NCBI RefSeq assembly: GCF_013128195.2
Contig: NZ_CP053452.2
Coordinates: 9,672,001-9,736,000, forward strand
DNA from: Frigoriglobus tundricola
GTDB taxonomy: Bacteria; Planctomycetota; Planctomycetia; Gemmatales; Gemmataceae
DNA length: 64,000 nucleotides
Reading direction: 5' to 3'
The notes beneath the pieces are model-generated. The model saw only the letters and a program-made list of their open reading frames with translations, made no database searches and was not told the DNA's origin. Position 1 is the stretch's first letter. The number at the start of each line of letters is the position of its first letter. Shown here in pieces: positions 10,131-17,686 of this stretch. The position numbers were made by a program, and so were the translations under genes.

Positions 10131-10531
10131 GATTTCCCCCAATTCATCGCCGTGATCGACAGTTGCAGCACGGTCGCCAGCGATACCCACACGAAGTACG
10201 GCACCTGCACCACGGCGATCCAGCGGTAATGCGGCCAGACGGCGACCACGCACCAGAGGATCGTCGCCCACACGACCACGATGTCCGTTGCCGCCAGCGG
10301 CAGGTTCCGCAGCCCGAACTGGATCGGCGTGAAGATCAGATTCGCCACGAGGTTGACGGCGAAGGGGAGCGCCATGAGCCACGGAACCCTGTGCCGCAAC
10401 GCCTGCACGAACACGAACCCGAAGCTGACGAGGATGACAGGGTACAGGAGCGTCCAAATCAGACCGATGGTGGCCGGTGCGGGCGTCCACGACGGCTTCA
10501 CGAGTGCGTCGTACCATTCCATCCACGTCAT
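10127..10531 (-). CDS. tspO: TspO/MBR-family membrane protein
   Basis: This 134-residue protein has five hydrophobic helices, starting MTWMEWYDALVKPSWTP and including a tryptophan- and proline-rich first loop and NLIFTPIQFGLRNLPLA, all typical of the tryptophan-rich sensory protein / peripheral benzodiazepine receptor family. Members sit in the membrane and bind porphyrins and cholesterol-like ligands. It lies between a small unknown gene, ending three bases upstream, and the CIA30-like gene it overlaps, forming a three-gene operon read leftward. Confidence 0.85.
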   Translation of the reverse strand: MTWMEWYDALVKPSWTPAPATIGLIWTLLYPVILVSFGFVFVQALRHRVPWLMALPFAVNLVANLIFTPIQFGLRNLPLAATDIVVVWATILWCVVAVWPHYRWIAVVQVPYFVWVSLATVLQLSITAMNWGKS

Positions 10532-10534
10532 CGG

Positions 10535-10786
10535 TCACGTTCCTTCTTCCGGCACGGCGACGAAACCGTCACCCGCTCTCACCATCATAGGCTCGGACAA
10601 GTCCACCCACCCGCCTTCACCCGCCGTCGCAGATGCGATCAGATTCAACTGCCCGCCCGTCACGGGGTCGAGTCGGAAGACGGACACACGCCGCCCGGCC
10701 TCGATCCCTTCCTGGTGGATACGAGGAATGATCCGGTCGTCGGCGAAGCGGAAGGTGAAGTGCGGGTCGTGATAGAGGGGCGGCAT
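10535..10786 (-). CDS. Small unknown protein, first gene of the TspO operon
   Basis: The 83-residue protein (starts MPPLYHDPHFTFRFADDRIIPRIH) has no motif I recognise. It is rich in charged residues and shows no membrane segment or signal peptide. The stop lies three bases before the TspO start, so co-transcription with tspO and the CIA30-like gene is likely. I assign no function. Confidence 0.6.
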   Translation of the reverse strand: MPPLYHDPHFTFRFADDRIIPRIHQEGIEAGRRVSVFRLDPVTGGQLNLIASATAGEGGWVDLSEPMMVRAGDGFVAVPEEGT

Positions 10787-10846
10787 CGGAGTTCCTTGTT
10801 CGGATATACGGCTGCGGTGTCTCTGTGGCGTCCCTCTGCCCGAAGT

Positions 10847-13177
10847 TCACTGCCCCTCTGGGCGCTTCAACCCGGCCAGCACGCCCTCCACAACCTTCGG
10901 GTCCGGTGGCTTCACGAGATGGTGGTCGAACCCGGCTTCTGCCGTGCGGCGGCGGTCTTCCGGTTGGCCCCAGCCCGTCAGCGCAGCGAGTACCACGTCC
11001 TCCAGGCCGGGCGTCTTCCGCACTCGGCGGGCAACCTCATACCCGTCCATCCCCGGCATCCCGATGTCGAGAAAGATCAGGTCCGGTTTGAAGGTTTGTG
11101 TTTCCACCAGTGCCGCTTGGCCGCTGTGGGCGACTCGGACCTCGTGGCCCTTCAGTTCGAGCAGCATGGCGAGGCTGTCGGCGGCGTCCCGGTTGTCGTC
11201 CACGACCAGCAGGCGGTTGCCAGAGGGCGAGGGCGACTCTTGGGCCTTCGTCGTGTCACCGCTCTGTTCCCGACCAATCCCTTGCACCACGAGCGGGAGC
11301 CGGACGACGAACTCGCACCCCTTGCCCAGCCCGTCGCTTTGCGCTTCGACTGTTCCGCCGTGCATCTCCACAAGGTTCTGTACCAGTGTCAGCCCGATCC
11401 CCAACCCGCCCTGCGTCTTCGTGGTGGCGTGGTCGGCCTGAAAGAACAACTCGAAGACGTGCGGCAGCACGTCCGGGGCGATCCCGATGCCGTTATCCCG
11501 AACCCGAAGTACGGCCACGTCGCCGTCACGGTCGGCGGTCAGCCGGATGCGCCCGCCCGGTTCCGTGTATTTGGCCGCATTCGTCAGGAGGTTGCCGACG
11601 ACCTGGGCGAGCCGCACCGGGTCGGCATCGAGGAGCAAGGATTCGGGCGGGAAGCGCACGCTCAACTCGTGGCGCTGGGCGTCCACGAGCGGTTGCACCG
11701 TCTCGACCGCACGGGCGACGACCGTGGCGAGTTCCACCCGTTCCCTGCGGAGTTCGACCTTGCCCCGCATCACCCGTGACACGTCCATAAGGTCGTCCAC
11801 CAGACGCACCAGATGATGCACCTGCCGCTCCATCATGTCCCGTGACCGCTCGACCGTCGCCGCTTCCACTCTCGGCATCTTGAGGATTTGCAGGGCGTTG
11901 CGGATCGGGGCCAGGGGGTTGCGGAGTTCGTGCGCCAACGTCGCCAGGAACTCGTCCTTGCGCCGGTCGGTGGCCCGCAGCGCCTCCTCCACCCGCTTCC
12001 GCTCGGTCACGTCTTCGGCCACATACGAACACCGACAGCGGTTTCCGGGGAGCGCCTCAATGCAATAGACGATGGCCGATACCCAGCGGCGTCCGTGGGG
12101 CGTCTCGTGCGGGTACTCGAACCGGGCCGGTTGCTGGGTCCGCTGGCTCTCCCGGTACGCTCGCACCCACTCCCGCAGGTGGTCCGGGGGAACGCCCATC
12201 TCGCTGGCCGTGCGCCCGGCGAGCGAGGCGGGGGCGGTCCCGAAGAATCGGCCCGTGGCGGCGTTGTCCGTCAGGTGAACCACGTCCTCGCCCCCGACCT
12301 CCACGACCCCCATCATGACCGGGGCGGTGTCGTAGAAGCTGCGGAGCGTGGCGCTGGCCTCCCGTAGCGCCTCCTCGGACTGCCTGCGGTCGGTCACGTC
12401 CCGTGTTGTCCCGGCGACCGCCTCGACCTCGCCGCTTGCACCCAGAACCGGGACGAAGATGTACTCGTAGATGCGGCGACCGAACGTGCCGGTGAACGGA
12501 ACCTCGCCCTTGACCGGCTGCCGGGTGGCGACAACCTGTTCGATCTCCCGGTCGTGCATGGCGGCGTGCCACGGCTCGTAGCCGAGTTCCAGACAGGTCT
12601 TGCCGATAGCTTCGTCCCAGGTCTTCCCCCACGTCCGCAGCAGGATGTGGTTGGCGAAGGTGAAGCGGTGGTCGAGGTCGAAGACGTAGACCAGATCGGG
12701 GGTGTTCGAGAGTACGGCGTTGTAGAGCCGCTGGCGGCGCTCCGCCTCCCTCGTCCGGGCAGTGCGCTCCTCTTCGGCACGCTTCCACTCCGTTCGGTCC
12801 CGCATGATCTTGGCGAACCCCCGGAGCTTGCGGCCCTCGTCCCACAAGGGCGTCAGCGTTCCGCCGCACCAGAAGCGGGTGCCGTCCTTTCGGACGTGCC
12901 AGCGGTCGTCGTTACCCCGACCCGACTCCAGCGCCTGTTGCATCTCCCGCTGCGGGAACCCGTTCTCGATGTCCTCCGGGGTGAATAAGACGGCAACCGA
13001 GCGCCCGACGACTTCCTCCTCCCGATAGCCGAGCAGCCGCTCGGCCCCCAGGTTCCAGTTTTCGACCCGCCCCTCCGGGTCGATGACGAAAATGGCGTAG
13101 TCCTGGACGTTCTCGACCAGCAGCCGAAAAAGCTCGCCGTCAGACTGTTTCGAGCGCTGTGGGTGCGGTTGGGACAT
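10847..13177 (-). CDS. Hybrid sensor histidine kinase (PAS domains, HisKA, HATPase, receiver)
   Basis: The most likely start is the ATG at 13177 (MSQPHPQRSK), just before the first PAS domain (FRLLVENVQDYAIFVIDPEGRV); upstream codons are low-complexity. The 776 residues hold three PAS-type domains, HisKA with TLAHELRNPLAP (His 416), an HATPase core (DNGIGIAPDVLP, GGLGIGL) and a receiver with Asp 704 in FLDIGMPGMDGYE. The last 400 residues are almost identical in pattern to those of the kinase at 7103. It probably autophosphorylates on His and transfers to its own receiver; the next partner is unknown. Confidence 0.9.
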   Translation of the reverse strand: MSQPHPQRSKQSDGELFRLLVENVQDYAIFVIDPEGRVENWNLGAERLLGYREEEVVGRSVAVLFTPEDIENGFPQREMQQALESGRGNDDRWHVRKDGTRFWCGGTLTPLWDEGRKLRGFAKIMRDRTEWKRAEEERTARTREAERRQRLYNAVLSNTPDLVYVFDLDHRFTFANHILLRTWGKTWDEAIGKTCLELGYEPWHAAMHDREIEQVVATRQPVKGEVPFTGTFGRRIYEYIFVPVLGASGEVEAVAGTTRDVTDRRQSEEALREASATLRSFYDTAPVMMGVVEVGGEDVVHLTDNAATGRFFGTAPASLAGRTASEMGVPPDHLREWVRAYRESQRTQQPARFEYPHETPHGRRWVSAIVYCIEALPGNRCRCSYVAEDVTERKRVEEALRATDRRKDEFLATLAHELRNPLAPIRNALQILKMPRVEAATVERSRDMMERQVHHLVRLVDDLMDVSRVMRGKVELRRERVELATVVARAVETVQPLVDAQRHELSVRFPPESLLLDADPVRLAQVVGNLLTNAAKYTEPGGRIRLTADRDGDVAVLRVRDNGIGIAPDVLPHVFELFFQADHATTKTQGGLGIGLTLVQNLVEMHGGTVEAQSDGLGKGCEFVVRLPLVVQGIGREQSGDTTKAQESPSPSGNRLLVVDDNRDAADSLAMLLELKGHEVRVAHSGQAALVETQTFKPDLIFLDIGMPGMDGYEVARRVRKTPGLEDVVLAALTGWGQPEDRRRTAEAGFDHHLVKPPDPKVVEGVLAGLKRPEGQ

Positions 13178-13878
13178 GGGTGCGGACTTTCGTGACAAAC
13201 GGCAGGCGACCGCCTCCGGCGTCCGGTGCGGGCGGCAGGCCGAGGACATATTGCCGGATCGAGCGGCTGTTGAAAGCCGCAGAGCGTCTCCTGGCCGTAG
13301 GTCGTTCTTCCGAGGAGCAGTTGGGACATGCAACTTGTGGGCCGTCGTTCTCATTCATTTCAGCAGGTTTCCCCGCTCGTTTCAGCCAGCCCGCCCGATC
13401 TGATAAACACCTGCGAACCTTCGTGTCGCACCGGTGCGAACCGGGACGCAAAGAGTGGAAACCCGACCGGTTCTGAGGGAAAGGAGAGGCGTAATGTTTC
13501 GGTGCGGTGTTTAGACCCGGCCAGCGGCGACTCGTGCGCCGAACTCATCGCCCGATGTGGCCTGCCGCAACTCCAAGAGGTTGTCCCACTGGACCTCTCG
13601 ATCTGACCGACGATCTGAGAACATTTGGTCAACAGTTCCGCTCGTGTGGCGGCACTCGGTCGGGTTGAGAAACCACAGGATACCGCCGACGTGGTGCGTT
13701 CCTGGCGGGGAAGGACGCCCGGTGGATTATCAGGCAAAAATATCTGGGCCAACGCCGGGATGGTCTAACCGTGATCGACACCGACCCGGACCCAGCACCT
13801 TCGAGTCTGCTTGTTTTGGGCAAGTTCACCAGCCGTCCTTCCGGGAGGTCGAACTCGGAACTTGCGTCGTGTGAAACG
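13178..13878. other. Intergenic stretch without a supported gene
   Basis: Frames here are short, lack ribosome sites and show no family pattern. The first part must hold the promoter of the kinase gene at 13177, but I could not pick out convincing -35 and -10 boxes. I see no RNA gene in it. Confidence 0.5.
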
Positions 13879-13910
13879 AAAAAGGGTCGGTGGGAGTGGC
13901 CCACCGACCC
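13879..13910 (-). terminator. Rho-independent terminator, probably that of the original tRNA-Val
   Basis: On the minus strand an 11-bp perfect stem (GGGTCGGTGGG / CCCACCGACCC, loop CCACT) is followed by TTTTT. It lies about 100 bases beyond the displaced 3' end of the tRNA-Val fragment and in the orientation of that tRNA. I infer it ended the tRNA transcript before the element inserted. Confidence 0.7.
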
Positions 13911-13917
13911 GACCGAA

Positions 13918-13962
13918 TTACCCAACTGATTACCCAAGGATTTACCCAAGTCATTTACCCAA
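13918..13962. repeat. Four TTACCCAA direct repeats at 12-13 bp spacing
   Basis: Exact copies start at 13918, 13930, 13942 and 13955. The spacing is about one helical turn. They lie outside the element, between the left att site and the terminator. They may be a protein-binding array or the rest of an older insertion. Confidence 0.7.
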
Positions 13963-14003
13963 CTAATCGACTTGTCGTAAACCCTTGCAATTTCTGGCTT
14001 TAG

Positions 14004-14053
14004 GAGTGGGCGATACAGGATTTGAACCTGTGACTTCGTCCGTGTGAAGAACG
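14004..14053 (-). repeat. attL: displaced tRNA-Val 3' fragment, 50-bp direct repeat
   Basis: These 50 bases are identical to 60234-60283. They correspond to tRNA-Val(CAC) from base 26 to the discriminator base plus three downstream bases. At 14054 the sequence diverges, so there is no 5' half and no working tRNA here. This is the expected left junction when an element inserts into the 3' end of a tRNA gene and brings its own copy of that 3' end. Confidence 0.9.
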
Positions 14054-14158
14054 ACAGAAAACCCGAGCCGGACCTCGAAACACCTGCAATTTCAGCACAT
14101 TACCACATCTCACCGCCATTGCAAGGCTGTGCATGCTCTGCGAGAATGCCCAAGGATT

Positions 14159-14196
14159 TGCGGTAGTACCGCAGGTTGTGCGGTAGAACTGCGGTA
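14159..14196. promoter_or_regulatory. Integrase arm-type sites, left end
   Basis: TGCGGTA occurs at 14159-14165, 14179-14185 and 14190-14196, and its complement TACCGCA at 14167-14173. The last two direct copies are 11 bp apart. The same motif pair stands at 60131-60147, inside the other end of the element next to the integrase gene. Location and repetition fit arm-binding sites of a tyrosine integrase; this is inferred, not shown. Confidence 0.65.
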
Positions 14197-14215
14197 GTCG
14201 CGTGAGGGACCAACC

Positions 14216-14866
14216 ATGAGTGAATTCCGTTTTGAAGGCGGCCCACTGGATGGTTTCACTGTTGCGCATCCCGAGGTCAACCTTGTCGCAGACTCGCTGC
14301 CGCCGATCACCGCTGGGCGATCATTTCTCTCGTTGCCGTCCCTTGACCAGTGTGAGCGGATACTACGTGGCGAATTGACCAAAGCGGGTGTTCAAGGTCC
14401 GTACCATGTCTACGAGTTGTTCTCTCGGGGCGAAGGCGCTGTCGTGTTCCGCTCCTCGCCCGACGGATTAGCGAGTGCCTTTGCCGAACGTGACGCACCT
14501 TTGGAGGAAGAGGCGCAGAATCGCCGTCAAGAATTCGAGAACTTGGCTGATGAGTTCACACGGCGGGTGCGAGAGTTCCAGTTCACTTCAGATTCGGTTG
14601 TCGAACTGCTGATGTACTATGCCGATGACCAGGGGAACCCGATCCCTGAGCCACAGCGGACGGAGCTTTCGACCCCCTTGATCCTCAAGGGCTTTCCATC
14701 CGATGAGGCAACGAGGGCAGGCGCCTTGCGGATGTACGTCAAGAACGTGATCGACAACATCGACTCGCTAGTACGCGGGGCAACCCCGCTGCCGATCCCG
14801 GTGAACGATGGTACGGGGCGGAAGGTGCGGTATCTCACTTTTGAACTAGAGATTCGGGCGCTGTGA
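14216..14866 (+). CDS. Unknown protein at the left end of the element
   Basis: The 216-residue protein starts MSEFRFEGGPLDGFTV, with GAGGGA nine bases before the ATG. The middle (FENLADEFTRRVREFQFTSD) looks helical and charged. I recognise no domain, signal peptide or membrane segment. It is the first gene inside attL and reads inward. Its last 32 bases overlap the end of the convergent small gene at 14835. Confidence 0.6.
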   Translation: MSEFRFEGGPLDGFTVAHPEVNLVADSLPPITAGRSFLSLPSLDQCERILRGELTKAGVQGPYHVYELFSRGEGAVVFRSSPDGLASAFAERDAPLEEEAQNRRQEFENLADEFTRRVREFQFTSDSVVELLMYYADDQGNPIPEPQRTELSTPLILKGFPSDEATRAGALRMYVKNVIDNIDSLVRGATPLPIPVNDGTGRKVRYLTFELEIRAL

Positions 14867-15053
14867 CCTCCTCGTCACGGTAGCGAATGGTGAGGATACC
14901 AGGGCGATGAGGAGTCGGATTCGTGTCAAGGATTCGTCGCACGAAGCCTTGTGGGAGGGAAGGCGCTCCCGCCGGTAACTCCCCTCGTGCTTCCACTTCC
15001 GCCACGATTTCGCGTACTGCCCGTCCTGACTCATTGATTTGAAAGCCGCCCAT
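14835..15053 (-). CDS. Small unknown protein
   Basis: The 72-residue frame (starts MGGFQINESGRAVREIVAEVEARGE) has an ATG with GGGGGAT upstream and a plausible soluble composition. No family is recognised. It converges on and overlaps the gene at 14216, so only moderate confidence is justified. Confidence 0.4.
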   Translation of the reverse strand: MGGFQINESGRAVREIVAEVEARGELPAGAPSLPQGFVRRILDTNPTPHRPGILTIRYRDEEVTAPESLVQK

Positions 15054-15207
15054 CTTGTTATCCCCCGTTGGTTACAACGAGGGTAGCGTCTACTCAGGAA
15101 CCCAGCCAACAAAGGAGACGCGCGCCGGCGCTCCGAACATCGCTCCCGGTCTGAACGGACGTCCGTACACTGGCTGACGCCGCGTTTTCACAAATCGCGC
15201 GGCCCGG

Positions 15208-15261
15208 CGCCGGTGTGGAGCGATCCCGCCGGCGTTGTTCTTTTGAGTGAGGTGAAGCCGG
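15208..15261 (+). repeat. Hairpin with conserved tail, copy 1
   Basis: CGCCGG and CCGGCG flank a short insert (15208-15234), followed by TTGTTCTTTTGAG and GAGGTGAAGCCGG. The last 33 bases match 17051-17083 at about 30 positions. It looks like a repeated terminator-type element; the rest of 15054-15418 contains nothing I can support. Confidence 0.45.
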
Positions 15262-15418
15262 CCACGGTCGCCCTCTCGATCGCCCGGCCGGCGCGTCAGG
15301 CGAAAGCCTTACCCGACTGCGGGTTAACCCCTGGCAGTGCTCCTCTGTGGTGAGTGGTATCATCTGTACGCCGCTCAAATCAGAGGCTCCGCAAATGTCT
15401 GCTCCCGACCCCGCCGCC

Positions 15419-16624
15419 CAGGGCTGGCGCACTTTAGTCGGTCGTTAGAGCCTTGAGCACTTTGAGCAGGTAATCATCATCCCAGGCGGCCTTCATCCGT
15501 CGGGTTCGGATGCTGCCCTTGGTGTCGGCCCTCTTGAGCAATGACAGGGCGATCCGCCGAATCATCCCCAGGTTAGTCCCGGCATGTCCCGCTCGGGCGC
15601 GACTGTCGTCTTCCCGGAACGCGATGTCGAGGCACCAGTGGAGCCCGTTCTCGATGCCCCAGTGGTTACGGATGTAACCCGCTAACTCGGCCGCTTTGGT
15701 CCGCAAGCTGGTCAGGTAGTAATGGGTCGTACTCTCGTTTGCCTTCCCGTTCACCTGCCGCTCTCGGCCGACCATCACCACCGCACCCACATCGGCCCAC
15801 CCGGCCGGCAACCGGTCCGGATCGGTGACCACGGTCACGTACCGCTCCTCGTGGCGCCCGTGCCCATCCGCGACCGACGCAACCATGTCGCACCCGGCGA
15901 ACGCGGCCTCCCCCGCCCGAGCGAACACGTCGGCGATGGCGTCCCGCAAGCCGCCCTGGTTCCCTTTGACCGTCACTACGTACTCCCCGCCCTGGCGCCG
16001 GATCGGCTCGACCGTCGCTTTCTGGCACCCGGCCGCGTCGATCGTCACCACCGCGCCGTTGAGGTCCAGGGTGGCGATCAGTTCGGGCATGGTGGTGATC
16101 TCGTGCCCCCCATCGGGTACCGCCCGCATGCCCAGGATCAAACGGTTCTCGACCGCCCACGCCTCGACCAGGTGCAGGCACCCGGTGAACGTGCCCTTGG
16201 GGGACCGGCGGGCGCTCTTGCCATCGATCGCCACCTGCACCAACCCCGCCGTCTCGCACGCCGATGCCATCCACCGCCCGAACCGATCGGCGAACGCATC
16301 CGGGTCCAGTTTGGCGAATACCCGCTCGAACGTGTCGGGGCTCGGGATGCCTCCGGGCAACTCCAAGAACTGGCGGAAGAAACCCTCCTTGAGTTGCCCG
16401 TACGCGGCGATCTGCTCCCATCCCTCGGCCCCGGCGATCACGGCGCACGTCGCGATGGTCAGGATGTCAGTCAGCCGATGCACCTTGTTCCTGGTGTCCC
16501 GGCGCGGGTCCCGCAGGTCGGCGAACACGGTGGTCAGTGGTAAAGGCATCGTGGTTCCTCCTCGATGCCATCGGTCTAGACGTAAAACCCTATAACGTCA
16601 CGGGTTCATAGTGCGCCCACCCTG
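15419..16624 (-). mobile_element. Complete ISAs1-family insertion sequence, 1206 bp
   Basis: The ends are imperfect inverted repeats: CAGGGCTGGCGCACTTTA at 15419 and, read inward from 16624, CAGGGTGGGCGCACTATG. Both flanks are CCCCGCCGCC (15409-15418 and 16625-16634), a perfect 10-bp target duplication. The single long gene fills the element. Intact ends, intact transposase and identical duplications indicate a recent insertion. Confidence 0.9.
15434..16549 (-). CDS. ISAs1-family DDE transposase
   Basis: The 371-residue protein has the ISAs1 N-terminal region (TTVFADLRDPRRDTRNKVHRL), then DDE-type catalytic motifs: VAIDGKSARRS (first Asp), VVTIDAAGCQK (second Asp) and the NHWGIENGLHWCLDIAFREDDSR block with the catalytic Glu. 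The length is normal and there is no interruption, so it is probably active. Confidence 0.92.
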   Translation of the reverse strand: MPLPLTTVFADLRDPRRDTRNKVHRLTDILTIATCAVIAGAEGWEQIAAYGQLKEGFFRQFLELPGGIPSPDTFERVFAKLDPDAFADRFGRWMASACETAGLVQVAIDGKSARRSPKGTFTGCLHLVEAWAVENRLILGMRAVPDGGHEITTMPELIATLDLNGAVVTIDAAGCQKATVEPIRRQGGEYVVTVKGNQGGLRDAIADVFARAGEAAFAGCDMVASVADGHGRHEERYVTVVTDPDRLPAGWADVGAVVMVGRERQVNGKANESTTHYYLTSLRTKAAELAGYIRNHWGIENGLHWCLDIAFREDDSRARAGHAGTNLGMIRRIALSLLKRADTKGSIRTRRMKAAWDDDYLLKVLKALTTD

Positions 16625-16796
16625 CCCCGCCGCCACAGCCCCCGAATCGCCGTTTATGTGGCGATGCCGGCACTGCGGACGAACAAAAGCGGTCAGTGCT
16701 GAAGCCGTTGAGCAGTTCCTGTACGACGTCTGGCCCACGTGCTGTGGCGATACGGTGACGTGTTTCCTAAAGCCGCACGATCCTCAACCGAGTTGA

Positions 16797-17028
16797 GGTC
16801 AATCAAAGGTCTCAACGACGAGCACTGCGGGCCGGGGAAGTTCCCCCGGCCCGTGCCGTTGAGCGGTGCCGGCTCGGCTTTCTCCTTGTGCCCGGCCGGC
16901 GCGGGCAGAGGTCGGCGCCGCGTGGCGAACATATGACTCACGCGTGCCGACTGGCGCGGTCAAGGTTGCATCCTCCGGGGAAGGTGGGTATTGTCCCGAC
17001 GCCACGCTTCTGGGCGGGGCGTGACACA
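16797..17028. other. Intergenic stretch with one strong hairpin
   Basis: A 9-bp GC stem (GGGCCGGGG / CCCCGGCCC) at 16829-16852 lies after the zinc-ribbon gene and could stop transcription from it, although no T-run follows. No coding frame here is convincing. Confidence 0.4.
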
Positions 17029-17083
17029 CGCCGGTGAGGATCTCTCCTCACCGGCGTTGTCGTTTTGAGGGAGGTGAAGCCGG
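17029..17083 (+). terminator. Strong hairpin with T-rich tail, copy 2 of a repeat
   Basis: A 12-bp perfect stem (CGCCGGTGAGGA / TCCTCACCGGCG, loop TCTC) at 17029-17056 is followed by TTGTCGTTTTGAG. From 17051 the sequence repeats 15229-15261 with about three differences. It reads as a plus-strand terminator-like element. Confidence 0.5.
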
Positions 17084-17258
17084 GAGAGGCGGTTGACAAA
17101 GCCCGCGCTATCGGCGCCGCGCCTACAAACGTAATCCCGCCGCCAAGCTGGCGGGGTGCGAAGGCGGTCGGGTTCCGGTCGGTTCATGTCTCGCGCCCGA
17201 TCGATCGGGGCGCTAAACTCAAACGCTGGGGGAGTGTTCGTCGCGAGGGGGCGCACCA

Positions 17259-17573
17259 GTGGAGGGCTCTACCACGGCCGAAGCGGATCTGTACCGCGGC
17301 CTGGCGGACGTGGACCGGCAGTGGCTCCGCTCGCTCGCCACGGACCTGCGCGCCAAGCTCCGGCGAACCGCCCTCGAGGTGGTCGCCAGCGGCAAGCTGC
17401 TCGCCGCGGCCCGGCGCCGGCTGAGCCGGGACCAGTGGCGGCCGTGGCTCGAAGCCGAAGCGCAGGTGCCGGTGCGGAGCGCGGCCCGGCTCACTGGCCG
17501 GCTGGCTGCACGCGGGTGCTGTTCGCATCGCGTCCCGCGCTCGCCGGGCGGAGGAACGGCTGCGGCAGCATGA
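17259..17573 (+). pseudogene. DUF3102-like protein, probably C-terminally disrupted
   Basis: The GTG at 17259 (preceded by a weak ribosome site) opens MEGSTTAEADLYRGLADVDRQ. Residues 40-75 (VVASGKLLAAARRRLSRDQWRPWLEAEA) resemble the DUF3102 core found in plasmid and phage-related proteins. After about residue 80 the composition turns to low-complexity Cys/Arg/Gly/Ala, suggesting a frameshift or truncation. The function of DUF3102 is unknown. Confidence 0.4.
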
Positions 17574-17686
17574 AGCCGTCACGGAAGTCCTGCAGGTCGC
17601 CCCGGAATGACCGCCTTGCCGCGCTCCGCGGCAATCGGTGCCATAACTCGCCCGGACGACGATCTGGTCGTCGCTTGGAACGCGGA

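Larger units (their letters stand above)
15395..16796 (+). pseudogene. Zinc-ribbon microgene split by the ISAs1-type insertion
   Basis: An ATG at 15395 opens MSAPDPAA and runs into the IS at 15419. After the IS and the second copy of its 10-bp target duplication, the same frame continues with TAPESPFMWRCRHCGR and ends at 16796. Removing the IS and one duplication copy restores an uninterrupted 61-codon frame. The restored protein has paired cysteines (CRHC, then TCC), suggesting a small zinc ribbon. Function is unknown. Confidence 0.75.

Noticed and set aside
7916-11779. Long plus-strand frames opposite the two leftward kinases
   Set aside because: Shadow frames with low-complexity composition; the opposite strand has complete domain series.
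15094-15432. 112-residue minus-strand frame next to the IS
   Set aside because: It runs into the IS end and over the hairpin repeat, with no ribosome site or family pattern.
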